64,000 nt of DNA from Linum tenue (lineage: Eukaryota > Streptophyta > Magnoliopsida > Malpighiales > Linaceae), in contig CAMGYJ010000003.1 in NCBI GenBank assembly GCA_946122785.1, forward strand, positions 2,294,001 to 2,358,000. Direction: 5' to 3'. Below the pieces are notes generated by a model. It saw only the letters and a program-made list of their open reading frames with translations, did no database searches and was not told the DNA's origin. Position numbers and translations under genes: made by a program. Shown piece after piece: positions 9,838 to 20,860 of the stretch (position 1 is its first letter; each line of letters starts with the position of its first letter).

Positions 9838-12800
9838 ATGGGGAAGGTCACCAATTGCACCTCTCCTCCTCCTCCTCCTCCTCCTCCTCCTCCTTCTTCT
9901 TCTTCTTCATACTTGATCCCAATCCTTTGTTCAGCTTTCCTCCTTCTTCTTCTCTACCTCTCCACCTTAACTTCACCAATAATCAACTCCCTAATCCCAT
10001 TTCCTTCCTCCAACCAAACTCTCACCAACAATAACCATACTACATCACAACAAAACCCTCTTCAGCGGCGCTTCTCCTCTCTTCCGGCCGACGACGAGGC
10101 CGCCGGAACAAACCCCGGCGACGTTTCAGTTCCCCGGGCCAAGGTGAGCAATGTGCATATTTGAGTGTTTTCATTGATTAATTAGTGTTTGACTTACGGT
10201 AATATATAGTGCATGATGAAATTGTCTTGTGATTAGACGAAGAAGAAGAAGAAGAAGAGGAGGATTAGTAATGGGTTGGAGAGGATCGAAGCCGGATTAG
10301 CGGCGGCTAGGGAGGCGATTAAGGAAGCGATTAGGAGCAAGAATCACACGTCGGATAGAGACGAGGCGTTCGTCCCGAGAGGCAGCATTTACAGAAACGC
10401 TTATGGGTTTCACCAGTTAAGTTCTTTTTTCTAATTACTCTGATTAGTCTGCCTTTTGCATAATAATCAATGCGAAACGTCTCTAAATATCGTATTCAGT
10501 GTTTACACGTTGTTTTATTTTGGGGAAAGAATGAAATGGAAATAAGTAGAACTTGACTGATGACTCGTTGTCTAATTTGGAAAACTCGTTCTCGGATTAG
10601 GACATACGCATTGATTTTTTTTTTTCTTTTCAAAATCGCATATTTTTCTTCTTCTTTCTGTCATAGGTTTCGGAAGACGCATTTCGAACAAAAAGGCAGA
10701 TCAATACTTAACGAAATAACCTACCTTTACTATATAAAAAAAACGCCTCCGTTACTTAAAGTGTAAATTAGTGACAATTCTTTTGCTCCATTGGTCATGG
10801 TTGTACTCAACATGTGTATAGCATTCATTGCGATAAGTAGTACGGTTAAAGTTTTATTCAAAGTGGTTTTCGATTAAGTGTATAAAACTTTAACTTGGTG
10901 AAATTTAATTCAATGTACTCATTAAAATGTTGTCGTTTATTATCGATAATTTTAGACAATAAATTGTGTTAGTTTCTGTTTACAATGATGAAATTCATAA
11001 ATCTCATCTTCCTACGGTGATAATAGAGAGGTGAAGGAATTGTGTACCATTCGAAAAAATCTATGAATTCAAATTCTCGGGTTTTTTCATTAAAACGGTA
11101 AAGTCTGTTAGTTTTTCCGCTGAAGCAAAATTTAAATACAATTCCAATGTCCAAATTCTTTCATTCAAAACATTCTAAATTACAATTCGCTCAAGACGAG
11201 CTCTAGAGTAAAACTAATATCTTATTGAACCTAACTTCCTTGTTGATTGAGATTAAAATGTGTTATAAATCATAATGCAAAGTTATATATCTATCGTTTA
11301 ATAGCCAAACTTACTTTAGTTTTGAACCGTGTGGAGTGTGGAGTGGTAAAAAGTAACGCGTATCCTTAAGTAGGATTAATGCTTAGCATAGTAAATGCTG
11401 ATCCACAAAATCCCAATGTCATTTATAGTACAACTTTTCTAATTACCATACGAACTATTTATATGCATATAGCTAGGAATATGCCCTCCTCCAAAAATGG
11501 AGAGGCATGCCTTTTTTTGCTTTCAAACTTACCAACTTTATTACTATGATTAGTGGCAAAGCTACGTACCCTCAACCATGCCTTGATCAATGCTCTGAAA
11601 AATCTCAGTGAGATCTCACTAACTTAGAGGTAGTATTGCATTTTGGGAAAGGGGAATTAAACTTTGACTGTCACCTTTACGCTACCTATTATGTCTTTTT
11701 TACCTAATGTGGGAATTACAGTTCAGAAACAACATACAAAATCACCTTTCTCTGTTGATTTTACAACATGGTGCCAGGGTAAAAGAGGTTATAAATAGCA
11801 GTTTTGTCTTCAATTCGTTCACTAAATAGCAATAAGTATAAGAAGGAATACAACATGTCAAATAGAATTTTATTTACAAATGTCACCGCAATATCCAACG
11901 ATCGCGGAGCGCCCAACGCGTGATTGGATGACTGCACGTGGTGTAAGGTCCTCCTTATAAATGGCATAGTAATGACTATAGCCAAATAACATATCTTGAT
12001 GCCCCTCTCTTTCTTAACAATCAAGCTAATATCGAGTTTCCATTGGACTCTATCTACCCAATTCGATGGATTTGCTTGTTTCATCCATCCAAACGCCACA
12101 CAGATATACATGGACGTCACTTGTAGTCGATGACAATATATTTTTTAGTAGTTGGGGAAAAGGTTAAAGTTTCTTTTGGTTTTGCTTCTTTTTCTCACTT
12201 GTTCAACATAAAGGGTGCACCAAAAGACATTCATTCATTCATCAGAACTCTATGTTGCTTCATTTTCTTGTAACCTGCTCAATACTTTTAGTCGGGAATG
12301 GGAGCAAATTAAAACCTAACCCTTTTTCCTTTCTTTTCCCCTCCGTCACCGCAGGAGCCACATCGAGATGGTGAAGCGATTCAAGATCTGGACCTACAAG
12401 GAAGGCGAAAGGCCCCTGGTCCACGCCGGGCCCATGAAGAACATCTACTCCATCGAGGGCCAGTTCATCGACGAGATCGAGACACCAAAAAGCCCATTCT
12501 CGGCCCAAACCCCCGACCAGGCCCACGCATTCTTCCTCCCCGTCAGTATCGCCCAAATCATCACCTACATCTACAAACCTTTTACCACCTACGACCGCGA
12601 CAGGCTGGTCCGGATATTTCGGGACTACGTCCACGTGGCGGCGGCGAAGCACCCTTACTGGAACCGGAGCTCCGGCGCCGACCATTTTATGTTGTCGTGT
12701 CACGATTGGGCGCCGGAGCTGCCGCGGTACGACCCGGAGCTGTACGAGAACGTGATACGGGTGCTGTGCAATGCCAACAGGTCCGAAGGGTTTCATCCGG

Positions 12801-14090
12801 TTAGGGATGTGACGATGCCGGAGCTCAACACTCCGCCGGACAGGCTCACGCCGGAGGTTCGGGACTGTTCGTCGCCAGGGAGACGGAAGACGCTCGCCTT
12901 CTTCGCCGGCGGGTCGCATGGGTACATTCGTAAGGTAACATCTCTTGTGCTAAGGGTTACCCCTGGTTTATATTGAGTGTCGTAATAAGAATTCGAAACC
13001 ATGATATATGAGTATAGATCGCAATTGACTGGATTGGATCGAGTTTCTTTAGACAATTAGACCAAAATCAACCTATGGAAAAAAAAAAATCCTGATAAAA
13101 TATCAATTAAATTTTAGTAGTGAAAATCCAACCAACCCAACTGATACCTACGATTGCATAGGTACCCATGAGTTCATGAACACAACCGTACATTCGTAAT
13201 GTTATTCAATTTTTTCTAAAAATGTATCTTCACAAAGACTAATAGTATCAATAAGTTATCCATATTATTAAGTTTATATCGTTATAAAAACTAATAACAT
13301 TCACATTCATATAGTTCTAGTTAGATACAAATTAACATCGTTTTGGGTTTATGATTATGGGTCGGGTGGAAAGTGGAAAGTCCAACTCAACCCGTGAATT
13401 TCATTCCTTATTGTGGGTTCGGGTTGGATACTCGTGAGTTCCTGCTGGGTTTATTTGGGGTTCCTGTGAATTTCATCCCTACTCGTGGCTTCGGATTGGA
13501 TACTTGTGGGATGAGGTCCAATTGCATCCCTACTTAGTGGCCGAAAGCTCTGATATCATTTAACGAACAACCCATTCCGTACCAATAATTCAAATTGTTG
13601 AGAAAAGATTTGTATGAGCTATATTTTATTTCTTTTTATTTTACAGGTGCTGCTCGACCACTGGAAGGACAAGAACGACGCAGATATTAGGGTTCATGAG
13701 TACTTGAACAAGGGCCAGGACTACATGAAGCTGATGGGACAGAGTAAGTTCTGCCTGTGCCCTAGCGGGTACGAGGTGGCGAGCCCGAGGCTGGTGGAGG
13801 CCATGTTCGCCGGCTGCGTTCCGGTGATCCTCTCGGTGAACTACAGCCTGCCGTTCGATGAGGTTTTGGATTGGACAAAGTTCTCGGTCGAGATTCCGGT
13901 GGAGAAGATCCCCGAGATCAAGACCATATTGGGGAATGTCTCGGAGGAGAGGTACTTGGAGTTGCAGAGGAATGTGGTGGAGGTGAGGCGGCATTTCGAG
14001 CTGAACCGGCCGGCAAAGCCGTTTGATGTGTTGCACATGGTTCTTCATTCTATTTGGCTTAGGAGACTTAATGTTAGGCTTTCTAGTTAG
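9838..14090 (+). CDS. GT47 exostosin-family glycosyltransferase (At5g03795-like), 502 aa, four exons
   Basis: Exons are 9838-10143, 10237-10415, 12355-12934 and 13647-14090, all with GT..AG introns and phases that join cleanly. The product is a predicted type II Golgi membrane protein. It has a short cytosolic tail with ten Pro then five Ser (residues 10-24), one membrane segment (about 26-44), a stem with a poly-Lys run from exon 2, and an exostosin domain (about 160-470). Family motifs include [50 protein letters not shown] and [19 protein letters not shown]47 enzymes transfer sugars onto cell-wall polysaccharides; the specific donor and acceptor are unknown. The start is the first ATG after a TATA-bearing leader and gives the expected length. 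Introns are 93, 1939 and 712 bp. The gene appears intact. Confidence 0.93.
9863..9908 (+). repeat. Coding trinucleotide repeat (CCT)10 then (TCT)4
   Basis: Ten CCT codons followed by four TCT and one TCA in the first exon of the GT47 gene encode Pro10-Ser5. A second in-frame run, AAG repeats at 10241-10257, encodes poly-Lys in exon 2. Confidence 0.9.
13013..13532. mobile_element. Decayed hAT-like MITE in intron 3 of the GT47 gene (tentative)
   Basis: The left end TATAGATCGCAATTG and the inverted right end TAGGGATGCAATTG are imperfect inverted repeats. The interior has gggtcgggtgg and related motifs as in the other hAT elements here. No matching TSD remains, so this is only a probable old insertion. 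Confidence 0.4.
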
Positions 14091-14450
14091 TGATTGACAC
14101 TTTGACATGTGACATGTGACTTGGACAAGTTTTGGGTCACTCTTACACACATATAGGAGGAAACACATTTGAATATAGAGAAGTTCAGGTTTTGTGATTG
14201 TAAACTTAATTACTTTTTGCATTACCTAGAACTATATATTTAGAGATACAATTTCATTGTTGAAAGTATGAAGACGAGCAACTTCAAGATGATTTTTTGT
14301 GTGTTTTGGAGGAGAGATACTTGAATTCCTATCATATATTTTCTACAGTTTCTCTTGGTAAGTGAAGACACACTTGGTAAGCGGCTGCTGATCCATAATA
14401 ATTTATAACTCAATTTACTTGAGGTAAAAAAATTCCCACCACGTTGCATG
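14091..14450. other. 3' flank of the GT47 gene
   Basis: AT-rich sequence expected to hold the 3' UTR and polyadenylation region. No second gene is visible. Confidence 0.5.
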
Positions 14451-16000
14451 GCCTAGGTTCAGGTCCTTAAGCCTTAAAGTTTAAGAAGTTCCTTAAGTGA
14501 ATTCTAGCCATTAGATTAATCTAAATTAGTTAGGAAATAGTTATTGGTTATTAAGTAGTTATTAGTTATTTATGGTATTTGGGGTATTATAATAAATTTA
14601 AAACTGAAAAAAGAAAGAATTTTTGGCCGGCCTTTTTATTTGAGGGTAAGGGTTTTCGTTCTTTATTTCTCAAGCTTCCCGTCGTCCACACAAGCAGCTC
14701 ACCGTCAGCTTCACGCCGTTCCTTTTCCGTTGAGATCGATCTTCCCATATTGTCCTCACCACTAGCTTGTCGCCATCCATTTCAGCAATTTCCCGCTGTT
14801 GAGCTTGAGCTTCCCATCGTCTTTAAACAGCAGCACGCGGTCATCCCTAGCAGCAGCTTCCCGACGTAATGAAGCATTTTCCGGTGAGCGTCGGGGTCCT
14901 GTTGCCCAATCGGTTGGCTTTTGGTGCTTGCTTGGCGAGTTGGACGTTCAGCTTCCTTGGATGTGAAGAAGGTAGGTTCTGTTCTGAATAATTGACATCA
15001 CCATTAACGTTTTTAGGATGTAGATTGCACCACTATCATTGTTTTAAATTTTAATGTAGTTATTAATAATTTTTTATATGGTTTATCAGAATAGGTATGG
15101 TCATTATTAATCATTTAGTTTGCATTAGTAAATATATATACAACAGTGTATTTCTAATGTAATTGGTAATATTAACAAATTTACTAGGGACCCAAATTTG
15201 TTAGCTATCATAGTATTATTGATGAATTATCAACGGTATAATGAAACATTATTATTATATGATGTATTGTTAACAACTTCGATCAAGTTGTTTTTCTAAA
15301 TTTGTTATATTATTAACGTTTATGCGAAGCATCGTTAAGAATATATTGTCATATTTTTAACATTTGCTAAATAATTTTTTGGCTATTGATAATCACCGTT
15401 TTTTAAAGTATTAATGATTTTCGAGAAATTGTTAAGATTGAAACATTATGTTATCAAAGTTTACACTATTAACATTTTTTAGCCAATTATTAACAATGAA
15501 AAATGTAACATTATCAATATTTATGAGGGGTGTTATTAACAATCTACAGTCATAATTATTAACGTTTTGCACAATAGTTTAGTATATTTGAAATACCCAT
15601 TATTAACGATATCTCTTTTTTTCTTCTTCAAGAATGGAGTGCTAAAGATGAAGAATATATGGAGGGCCGAAGTGTAGACAAAGTGGTACAATCGTGGTCT
15701 TTCTTCTCTTGAAGAATGGAGCGCCGGAGATGTAGACGCCGGGTGCGAAATGTGGAGAAGGGTTATTAAAATTATGTTTTAGCTAGGTTAGGTTTTTATG
15801 GAATATGGGTGCATGTACGTGGGATGAAAAAACTGGAGTTTCCATTTTTTGCAAATGAGGTTAATTATTAATGAAATTAATTATTTTCCTTATATCATTA
15901 TTTGGTAGTTATACCTCATCTTCTCTCTCATCTTTCTATTGGCCACCAATTACTTAAGAAACTCCTTAAGCTTTAAGTCTTAAGGACAGGATCCAACCCG
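14451..16000. mobile_element. About 1.55 kb DNA transposon with ~40 bp terminal inverted repeats (type unresolved)
   Basis: The left arm reads GTCCTTAAGCCTTAAAG then TTTAAGAAGTTCCTTAAGT. The right arm, inverted, reads GTCCTTAAGACTTAAAG then CTTAAGGAGTTTCTTAAGT, a clear long inverted repeat. Flanks share only ttgca (acgttgcatgg, cattgcact), so the TSD is not exact. The interior has a GC-rich exon-like block (about 14690-14890) followed by an AT-rich region with many TTAAC-type motifs (15000-15610). No transposase was seen. A MULE or Pack-MULE is possible. Confidence 0.65.
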
Positions 16001-16196
16001 ACATTGCACTCTCTCGAAATTTTCTTCTATTTGCCAAATAGGCTTTCCAGCTGGTGGTTGCACTCGAAAACCTAAGAACACAATTGATACAAAACCTAAA
16101 TTAGAGATGCTTTGTTGCGTATAGGTGAAAAAAAGATATTAAGCTCTACCCGACAGAGTTGACCCGGAAACAGACGCCCTTGTAAAAGGATGTACA

Positions 16197-16981
16197 TCAC
16201 TTGTGAATAAATTACACGTTTGGTCACTTAATTAATTAAATTTTTTCATATTTGCCACGTGCAAAATTTTCCTTTCCTATTGGTCACTAAAACAAATTTA
16301 GTTAAACTTTATGTCTTGTTCCATCGATGTTCACTCGTCGTGGATGCAAAATATGAGCCTTTTTGGTGTACTGAGCAGTGGGCAATGGGTGATTAAATGC
16401 GATATTTACCCCTTAGCTTGTACGGCTATTTCCCCGTTAAACACTGTTTCGCAAGCCAGAGAGCGCACCACGCCATTAATACAGTCTCACCCAGTGGCGG
16501 ATACATGGTGCTTGGAAGTTGGAACACGATTATCTAACCCCCGGTAGTAGTTTCGTATAGATAAACAAAATATAATTGGTAATTTGGGACACCTCAAAAA
16601 TTTTAATAAACGATTATCTTACCCTCGATAGTAGTTTGCGTATGATTAAAAAAATATAAGTGGTACTCTGTGTTATTTAAATCTAGGACACTCCTATTAT
16701 TAAACATCTTCTCCGTTAGGTTATAACTCATTTGTTGTTCTATTTTAAACACTATGTAATGGTACAAACGCGATTTCTTATCCCTAGGGGTACCCCTAAT
16801 TTGAATTGATTTTATGGTTACACTGTAAGTGTTGAAACAGTCTTTTCAACTTTGAATTACATCATGAATAAGGTTAGAAATTGAATATGCGATCTAGTAG
16901 GATATACCGATTTGTTGAGCAGTATAGACACCAAATCTATTATATATTTTTTTCGAAATATGAAAATACATCGTGGCTTTA
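16197..16981. repeat. Dispersed repeat R, copy 1 (about 0.79 kb)
   Basis: Runs from TCACTTGTGAATAAATTA to ACATCGTGGCTTT and is nearly identical by eye to 32349-33970 once the hAT element inserted in that copy is set aside. No coding potential or terminal repeats seen. The two copies are in direct orientation on either side of MULE-1. Confidence 0.85.
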
Positions 16982-18652
16982 TGTCAACATTTGTACTAAT
17001 TGGATATTTTATTATTTATGTATTATTAAATTTAATTATTAATATTTAATTTAATTTTGGAAGAAGACACCTCTATAAAAAACTGAACTTCTATTCGTCG
17101 CGCTAAATTTTCAAATAAATCGCCCTAAATTTATTGAATGGACAATTTTACCCCAACTTAAAAAAAGTAACCCTAACCTAAACTTACCCTATTTTCTACT
17201 CGCCCCACAGCCCCACTCCCAGCAGCAGCCCGCCGCCTCCTCCCCCCTTCTTTCCATTTCAAACGAAGACCAGCCATCTCCCTGCATCTCCGCCGCCCTT
17301 CCATCTCTCTGCAACGTCGCCGCCCTTCCATCTCCCCAGCAACGCCGCCGACCGCCCAGAATCTCCGACGATCCACGCCTTCCTCTGCTCGCCATTGTCG
17401 TCGTCGCCGGGAGAAGGTGAGTCGCCCTTTCTTCCGTTCTTTCCACCTTTTTATTTTATTTTCGTGAATGTAAATGGGGCGGGTGGAAAACCTGCTGCCG
17501 CCGGGCAAAAGACATGTCTTCGACGTAAGACCAGCTTATTCCCAGGCCCGGATCTGGGGTGAGGCGGGCAGGGTATCCGCCTACATCGGGCGTTGGCTGG
17601 GTCGCCAACCCGCCCCGCCCTGATCCAGTCGGGTATCCGACCCGCCCGACCCGGTTCGGTCTGGTTTTCCAACCGGCCCGGTTTTGTTCTGCCCAATTTT
17701 TTTTATTGATTTAAATGCATAGGTTTATGAACTGTTGATTTTAATTAATAATAATTTTGAATGATTATTTATGCGACATACATTAGAATGTGAATTTTGA
17801 TCAACTTGATTTGAATTGTTAATTATAATTAGCATGATGTTTTGTTATTTTGACAATATAAGTAGTATTCAATTGATAAACTTTATGATTGTTAATGATT
17901 ATAAGGAATAGTTAAAAAGTTTAGGATGATTAATAATAATTCTGAAAAAAATTATTTTCTTGATAGTTGGTAAAAATGAACGAAAGAAAGGGAAAGTCGA
18001 GGGTTGTCGGACGCAATGTTACTGGATCTGAGTGGAGAAAACGTCAGGAGGAGAAGGATAGAGCTCTTGAGCTGGAGCGTCAGGAGAAGCTTGCTCGTCA
18101 AGCTGTAGTTGATCCTGCCCCCTCTAGCCATGATTCTCGACAGATGCGAGTCATCAACACATATGACGACTTGGTGGAGGATGCCACGAGCAGTGATGAT
18201 GAGTGTGATGAGGGTGATGAGGAGGGTGATTTGTTGTCGTTTCCTGATGCTTTTTACCAGGGCCATCTTGTGGGTTCGAGCGATCACGTGTCTACTAGCT
18301 CGACCCATGTTAGTACTTGGGTTGGGCCGCTACGTGGTAAGGATGGGCGTTTTGCTTCATCATCTAGTGGGAGCATCCCTTCACGGAAGAAGTTGGTGGA
18401 TCAGACATGGCTGCTTACAGGAGCAGGTCCTGGGGGTCCGAGTGACCACATTTTGATCCCTAGTTTCGGTGGTCACATAAGCCATCATTTGTGGACTTTG
18501 GGTTTGGATTTTCGAGTGATGTCTAAGTATCAGTTCTACACTCGGCAGGGTGGAGTGGATCGACTGAGGTTGTACAAGTTCTCGACTCCACGTGTAGAGA
18601 ACTTGGTTAGGGCATCTAATTTGTACTACTTGAGTAGTTGCATGATGCATAG

Positions 18653-20164
18653 TGACTCGCTATGACACAACTCCTAACAATGGCCAAGTGTAACCACTGA
18701 AAGGGACTGCAGTATAGTGGCTCAAGTAATAAATATCGAATCCACGGGTCTCTAGAGTTACTATTACTCAGCTTCAGTTCATTATCTAGCAAAACAGATT
18801 AATATGAAAGAACTAAAACTACTCTAGCAAACTACAGTTAAAGTTAATCTAATTACAGGTTGGGAACTCACTTAGGTATGATTCCCCCTAGCCACTAGCC
18901 AGATTAACGATTGATGATCTCTAACTTGTTTCACTTTCATTCACAATGCGGAGAATCCTTGACTAGACCTTGAGTCTCGACTAAAGGAACAAGGCCCTCT
19001 TGAGTCAATTGCCTAGAGGGACGTATCCTTCTCTAGAACAATCGATCAAGGCATTCTGAACTAGACTCCCTCTATCGAATGAGGTTCTCAATCGATACAA
19101 AGCAGTGAATCAACCCTCGACTAAAGCAATCGATCCACTACTATCAATCTATGGTGCTCTATTGACCTAATCAGGTATTCGCTCTCATAGGATCAAAGCA
19201 GAATCAATAATCTCGACTAAAGCAGAATTGAATCGTGAAAACATGCATAGATTGAATATGAACTCAAGATTATCAAGTCATAGTACTCATACAATCATCC
19301 AATCAAACAAACATAGCTAGGGTTCCTCAAAACCTAAGTGAAGGGAAGTTACTCCATAGAGAAGAGAGAGACTGCAGTAAGAATCTTCAGATGATCAGTC
19401 TTCAAGTCCGGGCTTATTCCTCGAGCTTCCAAGGCGAAGAAATCCTCCAATTCCACTCCAAGAATGCCCTCAAATCGCCCTCTCTTTCTTTGGTTCGTCC
19501 CTTGGGTGTTTGGGATCCAAAACCCAGCTCTCCCTTGCAAAAACGCACAAAACAGGCTTTTAACAGCCTGTGTCCGCGATCCCCGGTCAGAATACCCGGT
19601 CGGGTATTTAGGGAACCGGTCGGGTATCAACAAAATGCTCCGGGTCACTATTCTGGGTAAAAGGGAAAATACCCGGTCGGGTATTTTTAGTACCGGTCGG
19701 GTATTTTTGGTTCACGACCGGGGGGCCTTCTGATGCTGCCAAAAATCCCCTATCAGATGGCCAAAAATACCCGGTAGGGTATTATGGTTGGGTATTTTGC
19801 AGTTCCGGGTCCCCTATCTTTGAATCTTCGTTTCTCCCTCGTTCGGACTCCAAATCAGGTGCCGTTTGATCCCAGACGTTCGTAGTCTCGTCCTCTTTCT
19901 TCTTATGACAAGATTACATGATTATATGGTCACAAAAGGAGGTAGAAATCCCTTCTTCTTCAAGTCATACCCGAGTTTCTTCCCCCGAGTCGCCAGTTGA
20001 TCTCTGATTGACTTGAAACTTGCGCCTACGCTTCACTTTATGTGCTAGGACCTGAAATATGACAAAGGAACACAACCTAGCATAAAATAGGCCAAAGAAG
20101 CAATAATGCAAGCTTAAACTATCAAGAAACAAAGGGGAAAACATGTGCAAATATCGAGTCATCA
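18653..20164 (-). repeat. Solo LTR of an Athila/Tat-like gypsy element (LTR-D, 1512 bp), TSD CATAG
   Basis: Starts TGACTCGC and ends GAGTCATCA on the plus strand, with identical flanks catag at 18648-18652 and 20165-20169. Read on the minus strand it ends GTGGTTACACTTGGCCATT then GCGAGTCA, the same 3' end as the LTRs of Gypsy-H, which fixes family and orientation. There is no internal region, so it arose by LTR-LTR recombination. It carries five or more copies of a CCGGTCGGGTATTT motif (19590-19700). It interrupts the PMD gene. Confidence 0.9.
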
Positions 20165-20394
20165 CATAGTGTGGATTACCCTCTCTTGGAGGCGTTTATT
20201 GAGAGGTGGCAGCCGGATACCAACATGTTCCACATGCCGTTCGGGGAGATGACGATCACTCTTCACGCTATTTCATTCCTGCTCCAGATTCTAGTGGATG
20301 GAGAGTTACTTGCTGCACCAGCTAAGGGTGATCCGTCGTTCGTGAGTGGGATTGTTGATCTTCTTGGGATTCCAGATAAGAATGCAGTGGCAGC

Positions 20395-20860
20395 TAGTGA
20401 TGGCAATTTCAACCCGCCCCGCGGGTATTACCCGACCTAACCCGCGATGGGGCGGGTATTACCCGACCCGTAGTAGCGTGGGGCGGGGCATGAGTATCTA
20501 CTTCCGACCCGCCCTGCCCCGCCCTGCCCCGTTCTAGACTCATTTTATCTCAATTTCTTACAATATCTATACATATGTCTCCTATTTTGACTTTTCTTCA
20601 ACTAGTTAGAGTCGATATTTCAACTTGTTAGGCTCAATTATCCATTCTATTATCAATATTTTTCATTCTTAAAGTGTTTTTCCCTACTTTTTATTGTAAA
20701 AAGTAAAATTTACTTGTATTTTTTTTGAACAACATGTAAGAGTGGGTCGACCTGCCCCGCCCCGCCCCGTACCCGCGCGGGTTTTACCCGCCCCGACCCG
20801 TAGTAGCGTGGGGCGGGGCATGGGAATTGAGGTACCCGCCCCGCCCCATTGCCATCACTA
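20395..20860. mobile_element. Non-autonomous hAT-type element (466 bp), TSD GTGGCAGC
   Basis: The ends TAGTGATGGCAAT and ATTGCCATCACTA are a perfect 13 bp inverted repeat. The 8-mer gtggcagc flanks it on both sides (20387-20394, 20861-20868). The interior is rich in cccgccccg/ggggcggg and a repeated tagtagcgtggggcgggg. It sits in the PMD coding region. Confidence 0.95.

Noticed and set aside
12260..12919. 219-codon antisense ORF opposite GT47 exon 3
   Set aside because: Exon 3 on the plus strand has clear exostosin motifs and correct splice phases; the antisense frame is a GC-rich shadow.
17173..17696. Arg/Gly-rich minus-strand ORFs near the left end of MULE-1
   Set aside because: Low-complexity translation of a GC-rich leader; no domain and no homologous pattern.
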